Positions 28,990 to 37,190 of a DNA stretch of 53,568 nucleotides are shown here, piece after piece. This stretch comes from CAWAMD01 sp963783045 (GTDB taxonomy: Bacteria; Actinomycetota; Nitriliruptoria; Nitriliruptorales; Nitriliruptoraceae). The stretch's first letter is position 1, and each line of letters starts with the position of its first letter. The notes under the pieces were generated by a model. That model was given only the letters and a program-made list of their open reading frames with translations. It searched no databases and was not told where the DNA came from. The translations under genes and the position numbers were made by a program. The stretch is taken from assembly GCA_963783045.1 (NCBI GenBank), contig CAWAMD010000010.1, positions 1 to 53,568 of the forward strand. The letters are read 5' to 3'.

Positions 28990-29889
28990 GTGGCGATCCT
29001 TCGCACCCCGGACGACCGCTTCGCCGACCTTCCCGACTTCCCGTGGGAACCCCGGTACGTGGAGGTGGGATTGCCCGAGCTGGGGCCCGCGCGGCTGGCC
29101 CGGATCGACGAGGGGGAGGGGCACCCCGTCGTGCTCGTCCACGGCGAGCCGACCTGGAGCTTCCTCTACCGCCACGTCATCCCGCCGCTGCTCGACGCCG
29201 GACTGCGGGTCGTCGCGCCGGATCATCCCGGGCTCGGCCGCAGCGACAAGCCGACCGAGCGTGGGTGGTTCACCTACGACCGCCTCGTCGACGCGTTCGA
29301 CGCGCACCTCGACGCGGTCGGTCTGCGCGAGCCCTGCACGCTCGTCGTCCACGACTGGGGAGGACCGATCGGGCTGCGCTGGGCCGTGGAGCACCCCGAC
29401 CGGGTGGCGCGCCTCGTGATCCTCGACACCGGCCTGTTCGCGCCCGGGGGCACGCCGTCGAAGGCCTGGCTGGCCTTCCGCGACTTCGTGGCAGGGGCCG
29501 ACACGCTGCCGATCGGGATGCTCGTGCAGGGCGGAGCGGCCACGACCCTGCCCGACGAGGTCGTCGCCGCCTACGAGGCGCCGTTCCACGTCCCCGAGGC
29601 CCAGGCCGGGGCGATCGCGCTTCCGCTGCTCGTCCCGGTCGACGAGGACGACCCCGGTGCCGCCGCGATGTGGCGGACGAATCAGGCGCTGGCCGGATGG
29701 GAGCAGCCGACGCTCGTGCTGTGGGGCGCCGAGGACGAGATCCTGCCGGCATCGATCGGTCGGCGCTACGCCGACACGATCCCGGGCAGCGTCGGGATGG
29801 AGACCTTCAGCCCGGCGAGCCACTTCCTGCAGGAGGACGCCGGCGCGATGATCGGGCAGCGGATCGCCGCCTTCGTGTCCGACACCTGA
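28990..29889 (+). CDS. Haloalkane dehalogenase (subfamily I-like)
   Basis: 299 residues from GTG 28990, with GAGGAG upstream. The alpha/beta hydrolase active site is complete: nucleophile Asp122 in VHDWGGPIGL, acid Asp249 in GAEDEILP, base His278 in SPASHFLQED. Trp123 next to the nucleophile is the first halide-stabilising residue, and HGEPTW (residues 51-56) matches the motif of DhlA-type subfamily I enzymes rather than the HGNPTS of subfamily II. It hydrolyses haloalkanes to alcohols and halide without a cofactor; natural substrate unknown. The cap region (AGADTLPIGMLVQGGAATTLPDEVV) is of normal length. Confidence 0.88.
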   Translation: MAILRTPDDRFADLPDFPWEPRYVEVGLPELGPARLARIDEGEGHPVVLVHGEPTWSFLYRHVIPPLLDAGLRVVAPDHPGLGRSDKPTERGWFTYDRLVDAFDAHLDAVGLREPCTLVVHDWGGPIGLRWAVEHPDRVARLVILDTGLFAPGGTPSKAWLAFRDFVAGADTLPIGMLVQGGAATTLPDEVVAAYEAPFHVPEAQAGAIALPLLVPVDEDDPGAAAMWRTNQALAGWEQPTLVLWGAEDEILPASIGRRYADTIPGSVGMETFSPASHFLQEDAGAMIGQRIAAFVSDT

Positions 29890-29902
29890 GCGGCGGGCCG
29901 GG

Positions 29903-31018
29903 TCAGGGCGTCGGCGGCGGCGCCGGCCCGTCCCCGGCGGCGCGTCGGTAGCGCAGCCCACGGCTCCCGGGGACGCGACGCACGCGACCGGTCTCGAGGA
30001 GCTCGCGCAGGTCGGCGCGCGCCTGCTCCGGGCCCACGTCCGCCTCGGCCCGGTAGTCGGCGATCGTGAACGCGTCGGGCTGCCAGGACGCGAGGAAGCG
30101 GCTCGGCCGGTCGCCTGCCTCGTCCGGCAGCAGACCGAGCCGCCGTGCCGCCAGACGCAGCCCGCCGGTGACGGCCTCGCCCCAGTGCTCGAGCCAGATC
30201 GTGAGGTCACGCCGCCGGACCGTGCGCGCCACCTCCTCGTAGTAGCCGAGCGCATCCTCGAGCAGCACGACCTCGCTGGCGCCGAGGCCGTCCGGATCGA
30301 GGCCCCTGGCGCGCAGCACCAGGCGTGCTGCCGTCCGAGCGAGCCGACCGTTCGCGGCCTCGTAGGGATGGACGCGGAGCAGCTCGTGGTGGACGACCCC
30401 CGACACCACGAGCCCGTGCTCCCGTGCACCGACGGAGGCCAGCCACCCGTCGAGGGCGGCGAGCCGCGACGGGATCTCGTCGGGGGCCGCCGGGAAGAAG
30501 ATGACCCGTCCCGTGCTGGCGTCGTGGACCGCCTGGTCGGTGCGCCGGGGCGTGCCCGCGTGGGTCTGGTCGAGGAGGCCGCGCGTCAGCCGTCGGTGGA
30601 GCTCCTTCAGCGTCGCCGTGGCCTCCGTCAGCAGGGTCGCGGTGAGGTCGTCCGAGGTGAGAGCCGCCCGAACGCCGAGATACTCGAGGACGGTGACCTC
30701 CGTGACCGGGGCTTCGTCGCGATCGATGGCGGCGCGCATGGCCTCGAACCAGCTCGTGGCGCGTGGGTCCCCGGCCCGCGGCGCGATGTCGGGCGCGGCC
30801 GCGAGCTGGTCCGCGGAGGGCGGCGCCTCGAGCCGGGCGCCGTCGAGCCGCATGCTGGCCACGGCCGACCGCGCCAGCAGGTCGTCGCGCACGGCCGCGC
30901 GTGCGTCCCGGTCGGCGCGGACGACGAGGGCGGCGAGCCGCTCGGCCTCCGCGACGAGCTCGACCAGGTGGGTCGTGCGCGCGAAGGCAGGGGTCAGGTC
31001 CAGCGGCTCGTGGGTCAC
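29903..31018 (-). CDS. Fic-domain protein with altered core motif
   Basis: 371 residues from GTG 31018, overlapping the upstream HAD gene by GTGA. An N-terminal SVASMRLDG segment resembles the inhibitory (S/T)xxxE(G/N) helix but with Asp in place of Glu. The Fic motif is HPYEAANGRLAR (residues 217-228): the catalytic His and the NGR are present, but Ala replaces the first Gly of the usual GNGR. The C-terminus (TIADYRAEADVGPEQARADLRELLETGRVRRV) is a winged helix, as in many stand-alone Fic regulators. Fic enzymes AMPylate proteins; activity here is plausible but the substitution makes it uncertain. It is convergent with the dehalogenase. Confidence 0.85.
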   Translation of the reverse strand: MTHEPLDLTPAFARTTHLVELVAEAERLAALVVRADRDARAAVRDDLLARSAVASMRLDGARLEAPPSADQLAAAPDIAPRAGDPRATSWFEAMRAAIDRDEAPVTEVTVLEYLGVRAALTSDDLTATLLTEATATLKELHRRLTRGLLDQTHAGTPRRTDQAVHDASTGRVIFFPAAPDEIPSRLAALDGWLASVGAREHGLVVSGVVHHELLRVHPYEAANGRLARTAARLVLRARGLDPDGLGASEVVLLEDALGYYEEVARTVRRRDLTIWLEHWGEAVTGGLRLAARRLGLLPDEAGDRPSRFLASWQPDAFTIADYRAEADVGPEQARADLRELLETGRVRRVPGSRGLRYRRAAGDGPAPPPTP

Positions 31019-31938
31019 CGCAGACGTCCGAGGAGCCGGCGGCCGCGGGAGGCCTCTGCCTTGATCCGTCCGTGGCGGCGTCCGAGGAGGTAGGTGCCGG
31101 TGGCGAGGCCGGCCGCTCCGACCGCCGCGGTCGTGGTCTTGATCACCTTCTTGCGCGTCCGGGAGAAGATCACGATCGGCCAGCCGCGCCGGTGGGCGAC
31201 CGCCTCGAGCGGTCCGTCGGGGTTGACCGCCACGGGGTGGCCGACCATCTCGAGCATCGGCAGGTCGCTGGCCGAGTCGCTGTAGGCGTAGCTGAGCCGC
31301 AGGTCGTAGCCCCGTTCGGCGGCGAGCTTCTCGATCGCCTCCGCCTTGCCCTCGCCGTAGACGAACGGGCCGTCGAGGCGTCCCGTGTAGGAGCCGTCGC
31401 TCACCTCCGAGACCGTGCCGATGCCGCCCTCCATGTCGAGCGAGCCCGCCAGCGGCTCGACGAGCTCGATCGGGGAGGCCGACACGATGTAGCAGTCGCG
31501 CTCGGCCTCGTGGTGCATCTCGACGAGGCTCTTCGACTCGGGGCGCACGCGCTCGAGCAGCCGCGGGATGATCTCGTCGTTCAGCGCGATGAGATCGTCC
31601 TGCCGGGCGCCTTCGACCGAGTGGAGGATCCGGTCGCGCACCGCGGCGGAGCGCTCGTCGGTGGCGCCGGACAGGCGGAACACCAGCGCGTTCATCGCGT
31701 CGGACAGCAGCTCCCCGGTCGGGATCATCTTGTTGCGCCAGGCCACGATCCCGAACGCGAACGCCGACGAGCCGCTGATCAGGGTGCGGTCGAGATCGAA
31801 GAAGGCGGCGGCCCGCCGCGGCGGCGTGCCCGACGTGTCGGCGGCGATGACCGTGTGCGCAGCGTCCGTCGCCACGTCGTCCATCGGTACCTCGTCGGCC
31901 GTGGGCGTGTCGTTGGCCTTGGGAGCCTGGTCGGCCAT
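31015..31938 (-). CDS. HAD-IB family hydrolase (SerB/phospholipid-phosphatase-like)
   Basis: 307 residues from ATG 31938. HAD motifs: AAFFDLDRTLISGSSA (motif I, DxDxT), CYIVSASPIELVEPLA (motif II), GKAEAIEKLA (motif III Lys) and YAYSDSASDLPMLEMVG (motif IV). The DLDRTLI variant is that of the HAD-IB subgroup acting on phosphoserine, phospholipid or related phosphomonoesters. The first 38 residues are acidic and low-complexity, and the C-terminus has a short hydrophobic segment (AAVGAAGLATGTYLLG) before a basic tail, suggesting membrane association. First gene of an operon with the Fic gene (4-bp overlap). Confidence 0.88.
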   Translation of the reverse strand: MADQAPKANDTPTADEVPMDDVATDAAHTVIAADTSGTPPRRAAAFFDLDRTLISGSSAFAFGIVAWRNKMIPTGELLSDAMNALVFRLSGATDERSAAVRDRILHSVEGARQDDLIALNDEIIPRLLERVRPESKSLVEMHHEAERDCYIVSASPIELVEPLAGSLDMEGGIGTVSEVSDGSYTGRLDGPFVYGEGKAEAIEKLAAERGYDLRLSYAYSDSASDLPMLEMVGHPVAVNPDGPLEAVAHRRGWPIVIFSRTRKKVIKTTTAAVGAAGLATGTYLLGRRHGRIKAEASRGRRLLGRLR

Positions 31939-32084
31939 GGGCGGACTCTCCTCGATCGGCGGGATGGCAGGTGGCGTCGAACAGGGGGTCGGGGCGCAGC
32001 CTAACGAGGCCGACGGCCCTGCGACCGGCCCGGCCCGGCCTCGCGACGACCGCCGCCGGGCCCCGACCGATGGCCACCGCCCAT

Positions 32085-32121
32085 GCTAACAGGTGTACAT
32101 GTAGTGCTTGCAAGAGTTAGC
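32085..32121. promoter_or_regulatory. A/T-rich inverted repeat in divergent promoter region
   Basis: GCTAAC at 32085-32090 and GTTAGC at 32116-32121 form an inverted repeat around TGTACATGTA. It lies between the divergent HAD-Fic operon and rlpA, in a locally A/T-rich patch. On the minus strand TTGCAA (32113-32108) and TAGCAT lie about 19 bp apart and could be -35/-10 elements for the HAD gene. The overlap of promoter and dyad suggests an operator. Confidence 0.4.
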
Positions 32122-32193
32122 GCACCGGGCCGTCGGACCCTACGGTCGGACACGACCTCGCCCCACTCCCGCGATCCGACTGGAGCGTTCGAC

Positions 32194-32859
32194 GTGTCCC
32201 ACCGTTCCACCCCCACCCGCCTGCGTCTGACGGGTGCCACGGTGGCCCTGACCGCCCTGGCCGCCGGCACCGTCCTCGTCACCGGCGTGCCTGCCGCACG
32301 CCCGGCCCCTGCGCCCTCCCCGCGGGCGAGCACGGACATGGTCGCCGCGGCCCTCGGCCCGGTGGAGCCCGTCCGTGCCCCGGCGGAGGCGAAGCTGACC
32401 GCGCTGGCCGTCGACCCGCCGGGCCCCGCACCCACCGCGACGCCGCCGGCGCCCGTCCCGAGCCCGACCGCCACGTCGACCACCCCGAACGCCGACTCCT
32501 CGAAGGAGGACGCGGGGGACGGCGACGTGCAGGCGGCGGCCGCCGACGACCCGGAGCCGGCCAGCCAGCGCACCTGGACCGGGGTCGCCTCGTGGTACGG
32601 CGACGACTTCGCCGGTCAGGAGACCGCGAGCGGCGAGCCGTTCGACCCCGACGCGCTGACGGCCGCACACAAGACCCTGGAGCTCGGCAGCCGCGTCCGC
32701 GTCACGAGCCTGCGCACGGGCGAGTCCGTCGTCGTCCGGATCAACGACCGTGGCCCGTACGTCGAGGGTCGGGAGATCGACCTCTCCCGCGCCGCGGCCG
32801 AGCGCATCGGCGTCACCGACACCGGAACCGGCGACGTGCGTCTCGAGCTGCTCGGCTAG
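32194..32859 (+). CDS. rlpA: RlpA-like septal/cell-wall protein
   Basis: 221 residues from GTG 32194, with GGAG eight bases upstream; a longer frame upstream is unlikely. Residues 10-35 form a signal peptide or anchor (LRLTGATVALTALAAGTVLVTG). A Pro/Ala/Thr linker of about 90 residues follows, then a double-psi beta-barrel RlpA domain: GVASWYGDDFAGQETASGEPFD, LTAAHKTLELGSRVRVT and VVRINDRGPYVEGREIDLS, with Asp185 at the usual catalytic site. RlpA proteins bind or cleave denuded peptidoglycan glycan strands; some are lytic transglycosylases. No SPOR domain is present, as is common outside Proteobacteria. Confidence 0.88.
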   Translation: MSHRSTPTRLRLTGATVALTALAAGTVLVTGVPAARPAPAPSPRASTDMVAAALGPVEPVRAPAEAKLTALAVDPPGPAPTATPPAPVPSPTATSTTPNADSSKEDAGDGDVQAAAADDPEPASQRTWTGVASWYGDDFAGQETASGEPFDPDALTAAHKTLELGSRVRVTSLRTGESVVVRINDRGPYVEGREIDLSRAAAERIGVTDTGTGDVRLELLG

Positions 32860-33289
32860 CGCGCCGCTCGTCCGGTCCCGGAATGGCAAAGTCCCCAGCC
32901 GCCACGTCCCGGTTCCGCGCTCCCTTCCCCGTGGAGCGCGAGCCCGTTCCGTCGCTGCTGGGGACCTCGCACGGCGGACGTTACGCCGACCACCCCCGGG
33001 TCGGTCAACCCCGCTGTCCACAGCGCCTGGGGATTGTGCCGCCGGATCCTGTGGACCGGCTGTGGACATCCCTGGGGATGGTCCGTGCATGTCGGTCGCC
33101 GGTCCACTCGACGGTCCGCCACGACCGCCTGTGACCTGCGCGAACTCCTCCACAGGCGCTCCACAGCCTGTGGACGACAGGACGCTGCGAGATTCCTCGA
33201 GGCTGCGCTCCACCGCGTGCGAGCCCCGCACGGACGAGCGTGTCACCGGGCCTCGTTAGCATCGCCGGACCCGAACCGGAGTCCGCCCC
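32860..33289. other. Gene-free region with clustered DnaA-box-like sites
   Basis: 430 bp between two plus-strand genes, with no credible frame. Six TCCACAG/CTGTGGA cores lie at about 33017, 33048, 33060, 33149, 33160 and 33168, in both orientations. Two of them form a palindrome at 33160-33174. Each reads close to NNNTCCACAG, similar to the 3' part of the DnaA box TTGTCCACA. GTCCCCAGC (32891-32899) and GCTGGGGAC (32957-32965) form a spaced inverted repeat. A -10-like TAGCAT at 33257-33262 probably serves the next gene. Confidence 0.5.
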
Positions 33290-33949
33290 GTGTCGCGTCC
33301 CCCCGTCCGCACCGTCGAGCACCGCCCCGCCGCCGACGGCCTCCCGCCGCTCGAGGTCGTCCGCAGCCGCCGGCGCCGACGCAGTGCCACCGCCTTTGCG
33401 CGAGACGGCGTCGTGGTCGTCCAGCTCCCCGCCGGGCTGGCACGGGTCGAGGAGCAGCGCCTCATCACGTCCCTCGTCAAGCGCGTCGTCGGGGCGAGCC
33501 GCGCCGAGGCCGTCGGCGGTGACGACGAGCTCTGGCGGCGCGCCGTCGACCTCGCCGACCGCTACCTCGACGGGGTGCGCCCCAGCTCGGTGACGTGGTC
33601 GCGTCGCATGACCCGCCGGTACGGCTCGTGCAGCACGGACGACGGCCGGATCCGCATCTCGCAGGTGCTCGCCGCCTACCCGTCCTACGTGCTCGACGCC
33701 GTGATCGTCCACGAGCTCGCGCACCTGCTCGTCCCGGACCACTCGCCACGGTTCAAGGCGCTCGTCGAGCGCTACCCGGAGGCGCAGCGGGCGCGGGGCT
33801 TCCTCGAGGGCATCGCGCTCGCCGCGGCGCGGGCGCGCCTGCCGGAGGGCCACGACGCGCTGCCTCCCGTGCCCGTGGACACGGACACGGCCGACCTCAT
33901 CGACGGGACGGGCCGGCCCGGCAGCGACGACCGCGCGGCGGCCGGCTAG
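33290..33949 (+). CDS. YgjP-like (DUF45) metallopeptidase-fold protein
   Basis: 219 residues from GTG 33290. The C-terminal half carries the zincin signature VIVHELAHLLVPDHSPRFKALVERYP: His141, Glu142, His145 and a third His151. Upstream is TWSRRMTRRYGSCSTDDGRIRIS, the conserved WGSC-like strand of the family. DUF45/YgjP proteins are predicted M48-related metallopeptidases, with YgjP fused or linked to type I restriction loci in some genomes. No such locus is nearby. The tail is acidic and flexible. Its stop overlaps the convergent DUF2342 gene by 4 bp. Confidence 0.88.
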   Translation: MSRPPVRTVEHRPAADGLPPLEVVRSRRRRRSATAFARDGVVVVQLPAGLARVEEQRLITSLVKRVVGASRAEAVGGDDELWRRAVDLADRYLDGVRPSSVTWSRRMTRRYGSCSTDDGRIRISQVLAAYPSYVLDAVIVHELAHLLVPDHSPRFKALVERYPEAQRARGFLEGIALAAARARLPEGHDALPPVPVDTDTADLIDGTGRPGSDDRAAAG

Positions 33950-35388
33950 CCGCCCCCGCCCCCGGCGGCGCCCGCGTCGTCGTCCCCGTCGTCGTCATCG
34001 TCACCGGGGCGGCCCTCGCCGCGCTGGTGCTCGGCGCGGCGCTCCTCGGCCGACTTCTCGACCGGGGCCTCGCCGAGCCCCTCGAACAGCCCGGAGGCGT
34101 CGTCCGGGATCTCCTCGCCGCCGGCCATGCGCGCGAGCCAGCGGCTCGGGTCGGCGAGCTCCTCGGCGTCGGGCAGGTTCTCGGGGTGCGCCAGCGCGCG
34201 CCGCAGCCCCTCCGGGCCGCGCGCGTCCTCCACGGTCGAGACGAAGATCTCGCCGAGCGTCTCGTCGTCGTGCTTGAGGTCCAGGCCGAGCAGCTGGGCG
34301 AGCAGGACCTCGCCGTGTCCCCGCTCCGCTCGCCGGCGGCGGAGCACCTCCTCGATGCGGGCGAGGTTCGGGAGACGGTCGCCGGCGGCCCGCCGGACCT
34401 CGTGCCGGGCCCACGCCTGCACGAGGCTGATCACGCCCTGCAGGCGCTCGAGGACACGACGCTGCGCCGGGGTCGGCTCCAGCCGGAAGTCGGCAGCACG
34501 CTCCATCGCGTGCTGGAGCGACTCGGGATCGTTCGGGTCCACGCCGAGCATGAGCTCCTGTCCAAGCTGCTGCAGCCGCTCGGCGTCGACCTCGGTGCCG
34601 TTCGCGAACTGGGCCACGAGCCCGTGCACGTGTGCCTCGAGCCACGGGACGGCGTGGTAGAGCCGTCGGTGGGCGGCCTCGCCGAGCAGCAGGACGAGGT
34701 CGACCTCGGTGGCGTCGAGCTCCCACTCGCCGAACACGTCCTCGACGTTCACGGCGAGGTGGTAGGCGGCCGCCCGCGGCGCGGTCGGGATCCCGAGCTC
34801 GTACTGCCCGATCAGCTGCCGGGCGAGCTGGCCGATGATCTGGCCCGTCTGCATGCCGGTCAGCATCGCGCCGACCGGACGCAGCATGTCCGAGAGGTTG
34901 CCCATCTGCCCGAGGAGCTGGCCGAGACCGAGCTGGTCCATCGGCAGCTCGGTCATCTGCTCCTCGGCCAGGTCCGCGAGCGCACGTGTGGACGCCCGCG
35001 CGACGGGCTCCACGAGCGGACGCATGGCCGTGAGGGCGGCGTTGACCCAGCCCTGCCGGCTCGTGACCTCGAGCCGTCCGGCGTCCGGCGGGGAGGGCAG
35101 TGGCGAGGAATCGAGCCAGTGCTCGGCGATCTGCAGCGCCTCTGCGGCCCGGGCGCGCTCCGCGTCGGTCGGGCTGCGGTCGTCCTCCGCCGCGACCTGG
35201 AGTGCCACCTGCTCGGCGAGCCGCCAGTTCACCGGACCGGTGCCGCCCGACGCGAACGTCTGCTGCAGCTGCTGGAAGAGGCCGGCGCCGCCCATCTGCT
35301 CGAACATGGCCCGCAGCTCGTCGGGCAGGTGCTCGAAGGGGTCGCCGGAGCCCTCGGGATCGTTGGGGTCGTTCGGTAGGTCGCTCAT
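33946..35388 (-). CDS. DUF2342 family (zincin-like) protein
   Basis: 480 residues from ATG 35388. It matches the actinobacterial family described as zinc-dependent metalloprotease or F420-biosynthesis-associated: LGQLLGQMGNLSDMLRPVGAMLTGMQTGQIIGQLARQLIGQYELGIPT and NVEDVFGEWELDATEVDLVLLLGEAAHRRLYHAVPWLEAHV. The segment that should supply the HExxH site reads GEAAH at residues 236-240, with Gly in place of the first His, so catalytic activity is doubtful. The C-terminal 40 residues are Asp/Glu/Gly-rich. Function is unknown despite wide conservation in Actinomycetota. Confidence 0.85.
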   Translation of the reverse strand: MSDLPNDPNDPEGSGDPFEHLPDELRAMFEQMGGAGLFQQLQQTFASGGTGPVNWRLAEQVALQVAAEDDRSPTDAERARAAEALQIAEHWLDSSPLPSPPDAGRLEVTSRQGWVNAALTAMRPLVEPVARASTRALADLAEEQMTELPMDQLGLGQLLGQMGNLSDMLRPVGAMLTGMQTGQIIGQLARQLIGQYELGIPTAPRAAAYHLAVNVEDVFGEWELDATEVDLVLLLGEAAHRRLYHAVPWLEAHVHGLVAQFANGTEVDAERLQQLGQELMLGVDPNDPESLQHAMERAADFRLEPTPAQRRVLERLQGVISLVQAWARHEVRRAAGDRLPNLARIEEVLRRRRAERGHGEVLLAQLLGLDLKHDDETLGEIFVSTVEDARGPEGLRRALAHPENLPDAEELADPSRWLARMAGGEEIPDDASGLFEGLGEAPVEKSAEERRAEHQRGEGRPGDDDDDGDDDAGAAGGGGG

Positions 35389-35531
35389 GTTCCCAGTCTG
35401 TCAGTCGGGGCACGCTCGCGCGAAGCGCGGGCCGGCCCGACCGTTCGATGCCGGCGACGAGCGGAGGGCCGAGCGGACACGTCGCTAGGCTCGATCTCGA
35501 GGCCGTCCGACCGCGCCAAGGAGCAGCCACG

Positions 35532-36581
35532 TTGGTCACCGTCGCGATCACGGGGGTCGGTGGACTCGTCGGCCGCCGCCTCGCCGCAACGCTCGAGGAG
35601 GATCCCGCCGTCGAACGGATGCTGGGGCTCGATCTGCGGGCACCGGCCGGGCTGACCTGCTCGAAGCTCGAGTTCCGCCATGCCGACGTCCGGGACGCCG
35701 GGCTGCACCGGATCCTCGACGGCGTCGACGTGCTCGTGCATCTGGCCTTCCAGATGGATCCCATCCAGGACGAGGCGACGATGCGTGCGGTCAACGTCGA
35801 CGGCACCCGCAACGTCGTGCAGGCCGCCGCCGACGCCCGGGTGGGCAAGGTCGTCTACGTCTCCTCGGGCGTCGTGTACGGCGCCCACCCCGACAACGAC
35901 TTCCCGCTCCACGAGGACAGCCCCCTGCGGGCCAACCCGGAGTTCGACTACGCCCAGCACAAGCTCGACATCGAGCGGTGGCTCTGGCCGTGGGCCGAGG
36001 ACCACCCCGAGGTCGCGCTGACGGTGCTCCGGCCGTCGGTCATCTTCGGCCCCGGCGTCGACAACTTCATGACGCGGCTCATCGAGCTGCCGCGCTTCCC
36101 GATGGTCAGCGGGCACCGTCCGCCGATGCAGTTCGTGCACGTGGACGACGTGGCGAGCGCGCTCGCGCACACGGTTCGCAACGACCTGCCCGGCGCCTAC
36201 AACCTGAGCTCCCAGGGCTGGCTGTCCTTCGACGAGATCATGGCGGTCAGCCGCTTCCGGACCCTCAAGGTCCCGGAGGAGCTTGCGTTCGCCGCCGCCG
36301 AGCGCGCCTGGCGGCTCGGCCTGACCGAGGCGCCGCCCGGACTGGTGCACTACCTGATGCACCCCTGGGTCATGTCGGTGGACAAGCTCGTCGCGTCCGG
36401 CTGGGAGCCCGCGCACAGCAACCGCGACGCTCTCGCCGCGACCGTCGACGAACACCAGGGCTGGGTCAGCGTGCTCAACCTGCGTGCCCAGCGGTCGACC
36501 GTACGCAACACCGCGATCGGGCTCGGGGCGCTCGGCAGCACCCTCCTCCTGCGGCGGCTCCTGGGACGAGACCGGTCGTGA
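35532..36581 (+). CDS. NAD-dependent epimerase/dehydratase (extended SDR)
   Basis: 349 residues from TTG 35532; no ATG or GTG in frame fits the AAGGAG eight bases upstream. Begins VTVAITGVGGLVGRRLAATL, the GxxGxxG NAD site, then DVLVHLAFQMDP, KVVYVSSGVVYGAHP and DYAQHKLDIERWL, the last with a Tyr-x-x-x-Lys-like YAQHK catalytic pair. The C-terminus (IGLGALGSTLLLRRLLGR) is weakly hydrophobic. Substrate class, likely a nucleotide sugar or sterol-like compound, is not resolved. A -10-like TAGGCT lies at 35486-35491. It overlaps moaE by GTGA. Confidence 0.88.
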   Translation: MVTVAITGVGGLVGRRLAATLEEDPAVERMLGLDLRAPAGLTCSKLEFRHADVRDAGLHRILDGVDVLVHLAFQMDPIQDEATMRAVNVDGTRNVVQAAADARVGKVVYVSSGVVYGAHPDNDFPLHEDSPLRANPEFDYAQHKLDIERWLWPWAEDHPEVALTVLRPSVIFGPGVDNFMTRLIELPRFPMVSGHRPPMQFVHVDDVASALAHTVRNDLPGAYNLSSQGWLSFDEIMAVSRFRTLKVPEELAFAAAERAWRLGLTEAPPGLVHYLMHPWVMSVDKLVASGWEPAHSNRDALAATVDEHQGWVSVLNLRAQRSTVRNTAIGLGALGSTLLLRRLLGRDRS

Positions 36582-37051
36582 GCCACGAGCATCCCGCCGA
36601 CCGCGATCCGCCGCGAGGCGAGCCCGCCGTCACGGCCTTCCTGACCGCCGACCCCCTCGACGTCGCAGCCGCCTTCCCCGCCGTGGCCCACCCCGAGGCC
36701 GGCGGCGTGGGCCTCTTCGTCGGGACGGTGCGCAACCATCACGAGGGCGACGCGGTCACCGGCCTCGAGTACGAGGCGTGGGAGGAGCGCGCGGAGGACG
36801 CACTCCGTGGGGTGGCCGCCGAGGTTCTCGATGCCTTCCCGGGGACGCGCGCCGTGTACCTCGCCCACCGCGTCGGCGCGCTCGAGGTGGGCGAGGTGAG
36901 CGTCGTCGTCGCGGCGTCGGCGCCGCACCGCGCAGAGGCCATCGCGGCGGCCCAGGCGCTCATCGACCGGCTCAAGGAGCAGGTGCCCATCTGGAAGAAG
37001 GAGCACCTCGCCGAGGGCGGGCACCGGTGGCCCGGCCACGAGGTCCCGTGA
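36578..37051 (+). CDS. moaE: Molybdopterin synthase catalytic subunit MoaE
   Basis: 157 residues from GTG 36578, overlapping the epimerase stop. MoaE signatures: GGVGLFVGTVRNHHEGDAVTGLEYEAWEE, the central VYLAHRVGALEVGEVSVVVAASAPHRAEAI and the active-site KEQVPIWKKEH with the conserved lysines. With MoaD it inserts two sulfurs into precursor Z to form molybdopterin. No other molybdenum-cofactor gene is near, which is common for moaE in Actinomycetota. The first 20 residues (SHEHPADRDPPRGEPAV) are an extra hydrophilic leader, so the true start might be further in. Confidence 0.92.
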   Translation: MSHEHPADRDPPRGEPAVTAFLTADPLDVAAAFPAVAHPEAGGVGLFVGTVRNHHEGDAVTGLEYEAWEERAEDALRGVAAEVLDAFPGTRAVYLAHRVGALEVGEVSVVVAASAPHRAEAIAAAQALIDRLKEQVPIWKKEHLAEGGHRWPGHEVP

Positions 37052-37190
37052 CGCACGGTGATGGCCGGTTCACGCCCGGTCGATCGCTGCGGGACGGGCG
37101 CGGTCTCGACGCCTGACGGGATGCGTACCGGGTGGTTGTCGCGATGGCACGGTGTGGCTACGTTCCCCGCGGTGCCGGTGACGACGACTC

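Noticed and set aside
26766..29951. Plus-strand open frame of more than 1000 codons.
   Set aside because: It runs antisense to the SCP2-hydrolase and PNPOx-like genes and out of frame through the dehalogenase, all of which have clear motifs; the translated product is low-complexity.
33014..33175. DnaA-box-like cluster considered as the definite chromosomal oriC.
   Set aside because: dnaA, dnaN, gyrB or rpmH are not in the window and the boxes differ from the full TTGTCCACA consensus at their 5' side; kept only as a finding.
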